From Streptomyces genisteinicus (GTDB taxonomy: Bacteria; Actinomycetota; Actinomycetes; Streptomycetales; Streptomycetaceae): DNA of 64,000 nucleotides. The notes under the pieces were generated by a model that saw only the letters and a program-made list of their open reading frames with translations, did not search any database and was not told the origin of the DNA. Shown here one piece after another: positions 60,913 through 64,000 of the stretch. The DNA lies in NCBI RefSeq assembly GCF_014489615.1, contig NZ_CP060825.1, positions 7,486,001 to 7,550,000 of the forward strand, read 5' to 3'. The stretch's first letter is position 1. The number at the start of each line of letters is the position of its first letter. The translations under genes were made by a program, and so were the position numbers.

Positions 60913-61608
60913 GTGAGTACCGGAAGCTCCCCGGCAGCGCGCCCGGACCGTCTGATCACCCTGTCCGACGGCATCTTCGCCATCGCCATGACGCTGCTCG
61001 CCCTCGACGTCCGCGTCCCGCCGGACCTCGGGTCCGCAGAGTTCGACGAAGCCCTGCGCGAGACGCTGCCCCAACTCGCCGCCTACGCGCTCAGCTTCCT
61101 CATCGTGTCCATCTTCTGGCGTGACCAGCGCCGGCTCCTGCTCATGTCCGCGACGACCGGGGGAATCCCCCAGTACCTGGCGCTCGCCGTGCTCGGCGTC
61201 ATCGCGCTCGTCCCCTTCCCCACGGCCATGCTCGCCGAGTACGGCGCCCGGGAACCGGTGGCGGTGGCCGCGTACGCGGCCATGATCTGCCTCGTCGACC
61301 TGCTGCACCTCGCGATGTTCGCCCTGCTGAGGGTCAGGCACGGCATCACGGACGTGGGGGAGTGGCGCGACACGGCGGCGGACCTGGCCGCGACCGTCGT
61401 CGTGTTCGGCGCGTCCGTGCCGTTGGCCTTCCTCGCACCGCACGCGGCGATGTGGTGCTGGCTCGCGCTGTTCCCGGTGAAGGTCGTGCTCGGCCGCCAG
61501 GAGCGCCGCAGGCGGGACGCCCCGGGGCCGCCACCGGGCGGCCGGGACCCGCGGGCCCGGCCCGGTGCTGCGGGGCCGGGGGACCCGCCCCGCAGCACGG
61601 GGCCCTGA
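60913..61608 (+). CDS. TMEM175-family potassium-channel-like protein
   Basis: This 231-residue membrane protein has about six helices. The hallmark FSDG-type motif of the first helix is seen as RLITLSDGIFAIAMTLLALD (about residues 13-32), and LALDVRVP ends the helix. Bacterial TMEM175 proteins form tetrameric K+ leak channels. The GTG start at 60913 is chosen because it places this motif at the usual distance; the ribosome site is weak. A hairpin terminator overlaps its last codons, and the tail is Pro/Gly/Arg-rich. Confidence 0.87.
   Translation: MSTGSSPAARPDRLITLSDGIFAIAMTLLALDVRVPPDLGSAEFDEALRETLPQLAAYALSFLIVSIFWRDQRRLLLMSATTGGIPQYLALAVLGVIALVPFPTAMLAEYGAREPVAVAAYAAMICLVDLLHLAMFALLRVRHGITDVGEWRDTAADLAATVVVFGASVPLAFLAPHAAMWCWLALFPVKVVLGRQERRRRDAPGPPPGGRDPRARPGAAGPGDPPRSTGP
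61565..61598. terminator. Terminator hairpin overlapping the TMEM175 gene end
   Basis: GTGCTGCGGGGC (61565-61576) pairs perfectly over 12 bp with 61587-61598 around a 10-nt loop. It lies inside the last coding stretch and also faces the convergent hydrolase gene. Confidence 0.55.
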
Positions 61609-61631
61609 CAGCACACCGGGCCGGCCGGAGC

Positions 61632-62444
61632 TCAGGCCGCCTGTTCGCCACCGGCGCCTTCCGGCCGCCGCGCCCGCAGCACGGGCATCATCGTCTCGAC
61701 GGCGCCTTGTGCCAGGTGCTCCAGGACGAGGCGGTTCACCAGGTCGGGCCGCTCCAGCGGCACCAGATGGGACGCGCCCGGGACGACGGCCAGCCGGGCG
61801 TCCGGCAGCCCGCGGTACAGCGACGCGGTGTGCTCCAGTGTCATCAGGTCGTCGTCGCCCACCATGACGAGCACCGGCGCCGCGATCCGCGCCAGTTCGT
61901 CCGCGGCGATCTCCGGCTGGGTGCGCCACATGTCCAGCACCTTCGCCGCCACCACCGGCCAGTGTCCGGCGCCGTCCGGTGACACGGGCTCGTACAGCTC
62001 ACGGAAGAAGGCGAGATCGGGACCGTCGGCCGTCATCGTGTCGAGCATTCCGGGCTCGGTGAAACACTCGGGACCCGGGCGGAAGTTGGCGCCGATGACC
62101 ACGACCCTGCGCACCAGGTCGGGCCGGGCCGCGGCCACGAGCAGCGCCACGACACCGCCGTCGCTCCACCCGACGAGGTGGGCCGGTTCGCGGACGACGG
62201 ACTCCACGAACGCCACCGTGTCGTCCGCCATGTCCCGGTAGGACAGCGGCCCCGGGACGTCGGGGGTGTGGCCGTGGGCGCGCCGCTCGGGAAGGAGCAC
62301 GCGATGGACCGCGGCGAGATCGGCGCGCTGCGCGCCCCAGGCGTCGTTGGTGCAGAAGCCGCCGTGCAGCAGGACCAGCGGATCGCCGGACCCCTCGCTC
62401 TCGTACCAGGTCCTCACACCGGGAAGGTCCGCGTAGTCGCCCAT
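61632..62444 (-). CDS. Alpha/beta hydrolase
   Basis: This 270-residue hydrolase shows the oxyanion HGG (LVLLHGGFCTND, about residues 22-33), the nucleophile elbow GWSDGG (about 93-98), the acid in MVGDDDLMT (about 206-214) and the catalytic His in GASHLVPLE (about 235-243). The cap region contains FFRELYEPVSPDGAGHW. The substrate (ester, epoxide or lactone) cannot be read. It converges with the TMEM175 gene. No strong ribosome site is seen before the ATG at 62444 apart from GAGAGG. Confidence 0.92.
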   Translation of the reverse strand: MGDYADLPGVRTWYESEGSGDPLVLLHGGFCTNDAWGAQRADLAAVHRVLLPERRAHGHTPDVPGPLSYRDMADDTVAFVESVVREPAHLVGWSDGGVVALLVAAARPDLVRRVVVIGANFRPGPECFTEPGMLDTMTADGPDLAFFRELYEPVSPDGAGHWPVVAAKVLDMWRTQPEIAADELARIAAPVLVMVGDDDLMTLEHTASLYRGLPDARLAVVPGASHLVPLERPDLVNRLVLEHLAQGAVETMMPVLRARRPEGAGGEQAA

Positions 62445-62620
62445 CGCCTCGACACCTCTCCGGACGGTCCGTGCGCCCGGCCCCGCCGCGGCCGTGCGGC
62501 GGCAGGAGAGGACCGGTCACCGCCGTCCCTGCGGACGGCCCCGTCCCCGGCCAGTCTCCGCCGCCTCCGGGGCGCCCGCCACGCGGCACCGGGCACGGAG
62601 CGTGAAGCGCAGGCCGGAGC

Positions 62621-62666
62621 GGGTGCCCCTGACGCGCGGCGGGCCGGCCCCTCGTCAGGGGCACCC
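62621..62666. terminator. Hairpin between the small conserved gene and the hydrolase
   Basis: GGGTGCCCCTGACG (62621-62634) pairs perfectly over 14 bp with 62653-62666. It lies downstream of the minus-strand gene at 62753-63064. The rest of 62445-62698 has no gene. Confidence 0.6.
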
Positions 62667-62698
62667 ACCGGGGGAGGGACGCCCCCCGCGTGCCGACG

Positions 62699-62762
62699 CC
62701 GCTCACGGGGAGACCGCCGGTCACACCTCGCCGCTCACGGGGAGACCGCCGGTCACACCTCG
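62699..62762. repeat. Perfect 32-bp tandem duplication over a stop codon
   Basis: Bases 62699-62730 and 62731-62762 are identical (CCGCTCACGGGGAGACCGCC and on). The second copy contains the last codons and stop of the minus-strand gene at 62753. The first copy is therefore a spare gene end outside the frame. Confidence 0.85.
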
Positions 62763-63064
62763 ATGCCGGTCACCACCGCCGGGCCGAGCGGCGCCTCGTC
62801 GGCGGTCACCCCGACGGCCGTCAGGGCCGACGCGACCGTCCGGCGGGCGGTGTCCTCCGCCTCGTCGCTGTCGGCCGCCTCGACCTCCAGGCGCACCGTG
62901 AAGGTGTCGTTCTCGTTGACCGTCAGGATGCGCAGGTCCTCCCGGCGTCCGAGGGAGGTCTGCCGGGGGTCGGCGGGCCGCAGTTCGCGTTCCACCGCCG
63001 CCTGCACCTCCGCCGCCGGCGGTGTGAGGAACGTGCCCGGAATGGTGATCACATAGGTGCTCAT
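62753..63064 (-). CDS. Small conserved hypothetical protein
   Basis: This 103-residue acidic soluble protein begins STYVITIPGTFLTPP, has a helix EVQAAVERELRPAD, a strand RILTVNENDTFTVRLEVEA, and a helix EAEDTARRTVASALTAVG. The alternating strand-helix pattern suggests a ferredoxin-like fold. I do not recognise a named family. Two ATGs are adjacent; the second (63064) has GGGAG at a better distance. Its 3' end lies in a tandem duplication. Confidence 0.7.
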   Translation of the reverse strand: MSTYVITIPGTFLTPPAAEVQAAVERELRPADPRQTSLGRREDLRILTVNENDTFTVRLEVEAADSDEAEDTARRTVASALTAVGVTADEAPLGPAVVTGIEV

Positions 63065-63153
63065 CACATGTCTCCCGTGTCTCGAACGAAAAGGTCGCCG
63101 ACCGCCGCGACGGCGGCCGGCGACCCGGAGGGAAATCGACTCCGTCGAACAGA

Positions 63154-63426
63154 TCAGCCGCCCGCGTACCAGCTGAATCCGCCGCTGGAGGAAGCGGCCA
63201 CGAGCAAGACCGTGAATATCACGAGATCCACGATTCCGAGCGCTATCCCGGCCTTCGCCATGGAGGCGCCGCCGGCCGGGGACCCGCGCAGGGCCACGGC
63301 GCCGAGCACGATCGCCAGCGGGCCCAGGATCACGTTGAAGAAGAGCAGCCCGACGATGCCGCAGACCAGGCTCGCCACGGCCAGACCGTTGGTTCCCGCC
63401 CGGGCGGCGGACGTTCCGTGTGTCAT
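63154..63426 (-). CDS. DUF4190-type small membrane protein
   Basis: This 90-residue protein has two membrane helices with the DUF4190 pattern: NGLAVASLVCGIVGLLFFNVILGPLAIVLG (about residues 13-42, quoted here as NGLAVASLVCGIVGL and NVILGPLAIVLG), then MAKAGIALGIVDLVIFTVLLV (quoted as MAKAGIALGIVDL). The function is unknown; many copies occur in actinomycetes. It is in the same direction as the small gene at 62753 but separated by 89 bp. Confidence 0.82.
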   Translation of the reverse strand: MTHGTSAARAGTNGLAVASLVCGIVGLLFFNVILGPLAIVLGAVALRGSPAGGASMAKAGIALGIVDLVIFTVLLVAASSSGGFSWYAGG

Positions 63427-63804
63427 CGCGGTCCTCCCTGTGTCCTTTGTTCCGTCACCGTGCGTCTGCCCCGCGGTGATTGACGCAATCGAGGGGAATT
63501 CCGTACGGTGCCGCCCCGCGCCGGGGGCGCCGCGGAGGTCCGCCGGGAATGTGACGGGAAACGCGTGGCTGTGGCCGCCGGCGGCTCCGGGAGCGGGAGA
63601 GCCGCCGGCGTCGAACCGGAAGCGGATTCGAGGACCGGACCGGGACCGGATTCAGGGACCGGCGGATCGGGCCCGTGGAATCCGCCGTGCGCCTTCCGGG
63701 ATTTCCGGTGCATCCGCTGCCACCACGCGGGGAGAAAGCCGGATGTCCCGTCCCGGCCGGAACGCGGACCGCTGCCCGTCACCGTCTTCGAGGAGCGCCC
63801 CGCC
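63427..63804. other. Intergenic region between divergent genes, 378 bp
   Basis: Tandem CGGACCGGGACCGGATTCAG-like units (about 63618-63660) and CCGGGATTTCCGG (63686-63698, an inverted repeat) are the only visible structures. A reading frame through CIRCHH (about 63710) continues into the next gene, but no start codon with a ribosome site supports including it. Confidence 0.4.
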
Positions 63805-64000
63805 GTGCACCCCACCGAGCCGAGCCAGACCGCGGCCCCTTCTCCCGACGCACCGGGACCGGGCACGCCGTCCGCCGGGTGGCACCCGGCTCACGACGGC
63901 GGGCGCCCCGAGGGCCGGCGGTGCGCGCATGCGCCGGACGTCACCGTGCCGCCGCCCCCGCACCCGGACGAGTGCGAGGACTGCCCGCCCGGCGACCCCG
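63805..64000 (+). CDS. UBP-type zinc-finger protein, 3' end cut by window
   Basis: The first 65 codons of a gene running off the window are present. The GTG at 63805 has AGGAG 9 nt upstream. After a Pro/Ser/Thr-rich start (HPTEPSQTAAPSPDAPG), the sequence RRCAHAPDVTV and PHPDECEDCPPGDP gives the C-x-H then C-x2-C pattern that begins the UBP-type zinc finger (usual form C-T-H-L ... ECEEC). The rest of the finger lies beyond 64000. Third positions are strongly G/C. In Streptomyces such small proteins are of unknown function. Confidence 0.6.
   Translation, partial: MHPTEPSQTAAPSPDAPGPGTPSAGWHPAHDGGRPEGRRCAHAPDVTVPPPPHPDECEDCPPGDP

Overview
The window is chromosomal DNA of a Streptomyces-type actinomycete. 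The evidence is very high GC with G/C in almost all third codon positions, GTG and TTG starts, leaderless promoters, hairpin terminators without T-tracts, and typical Streptomyces families (SpoIIE-type phosphatases, DHA2 exporters, TipA-like MerR, PadR and LitR-like regulators). No tRNA, rRNA, CRISPR array or transposase was found.

Layout. 1-6.2 kb: a truncated secreted-type protein gene, an MFS transporter, a PAS/GAF/PP2C phosphatase, a hypothetical gene and a winged-helix regulator. 6.4-10.3 kb: three secreted proteins, two of them with wall-enzyme folds, that end in the same SH3-like module. 10.5-14.9 kb: a P450/ferredoxin pair, then katG divergent from a Fur-type regulator. 14.9-22.1 kb: an inserted island carrying a complete lasso-peptide cluster (precursor A, cyclase C, B1, B2, exporter D, all on the minus strand) and a divergent TPR-type regulator. 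The island is flanked by a complete fur gene on the left and a diverged fragment of the fur 3' end, with its terminator, on the right. 22-42.7 kb: FUSC-type membrane protein, secreted endonuclease, TipA-like regulator, AI-2E-type transporter, PadR with an acyl-CoA dehydrogenase, TetR with a DHA2 exporter, PIG-L deacetylase, a decayed gene, methyltransferase, roadblock protein, ArsR, GNAT, nucleotidyltransferase, two aldo/keto reductases and an RCK-domain channel-like protein.

43.6-49.6 kb looks like a light-response set: a LitR/CarH-like MerR-cobalamin regulator, an FAD amine-oxidase-like protein, and an operon of an SDR-DUF2867 protein and a DNA photolyase. 50-64 kb holds a one-TM protein with a sigma-like N-terminus, an acyl-CoA synthetase, an 18-bp minisatellite, GNAT, a secreted GH43 enzyme and an alginate-lyase-like enzyme, a BtrH-like protein with a coupled small ORF, SDR, TMEM175-type channel, alpha/beta hydrolase, small conserved proteins, and the start of a UBP-type zinc-finger gene cut by the window edge.

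The most notable system is the lasso island. Its predicted 17-residue core is GRKPNNDGDNSGAMWFE, behind a leader that lacks the usual YxxPxL recognition motif. Its left junction falls inside the loop of the fur terminator hairpin. Function calls come from reading motifs by eye; no database search was run.
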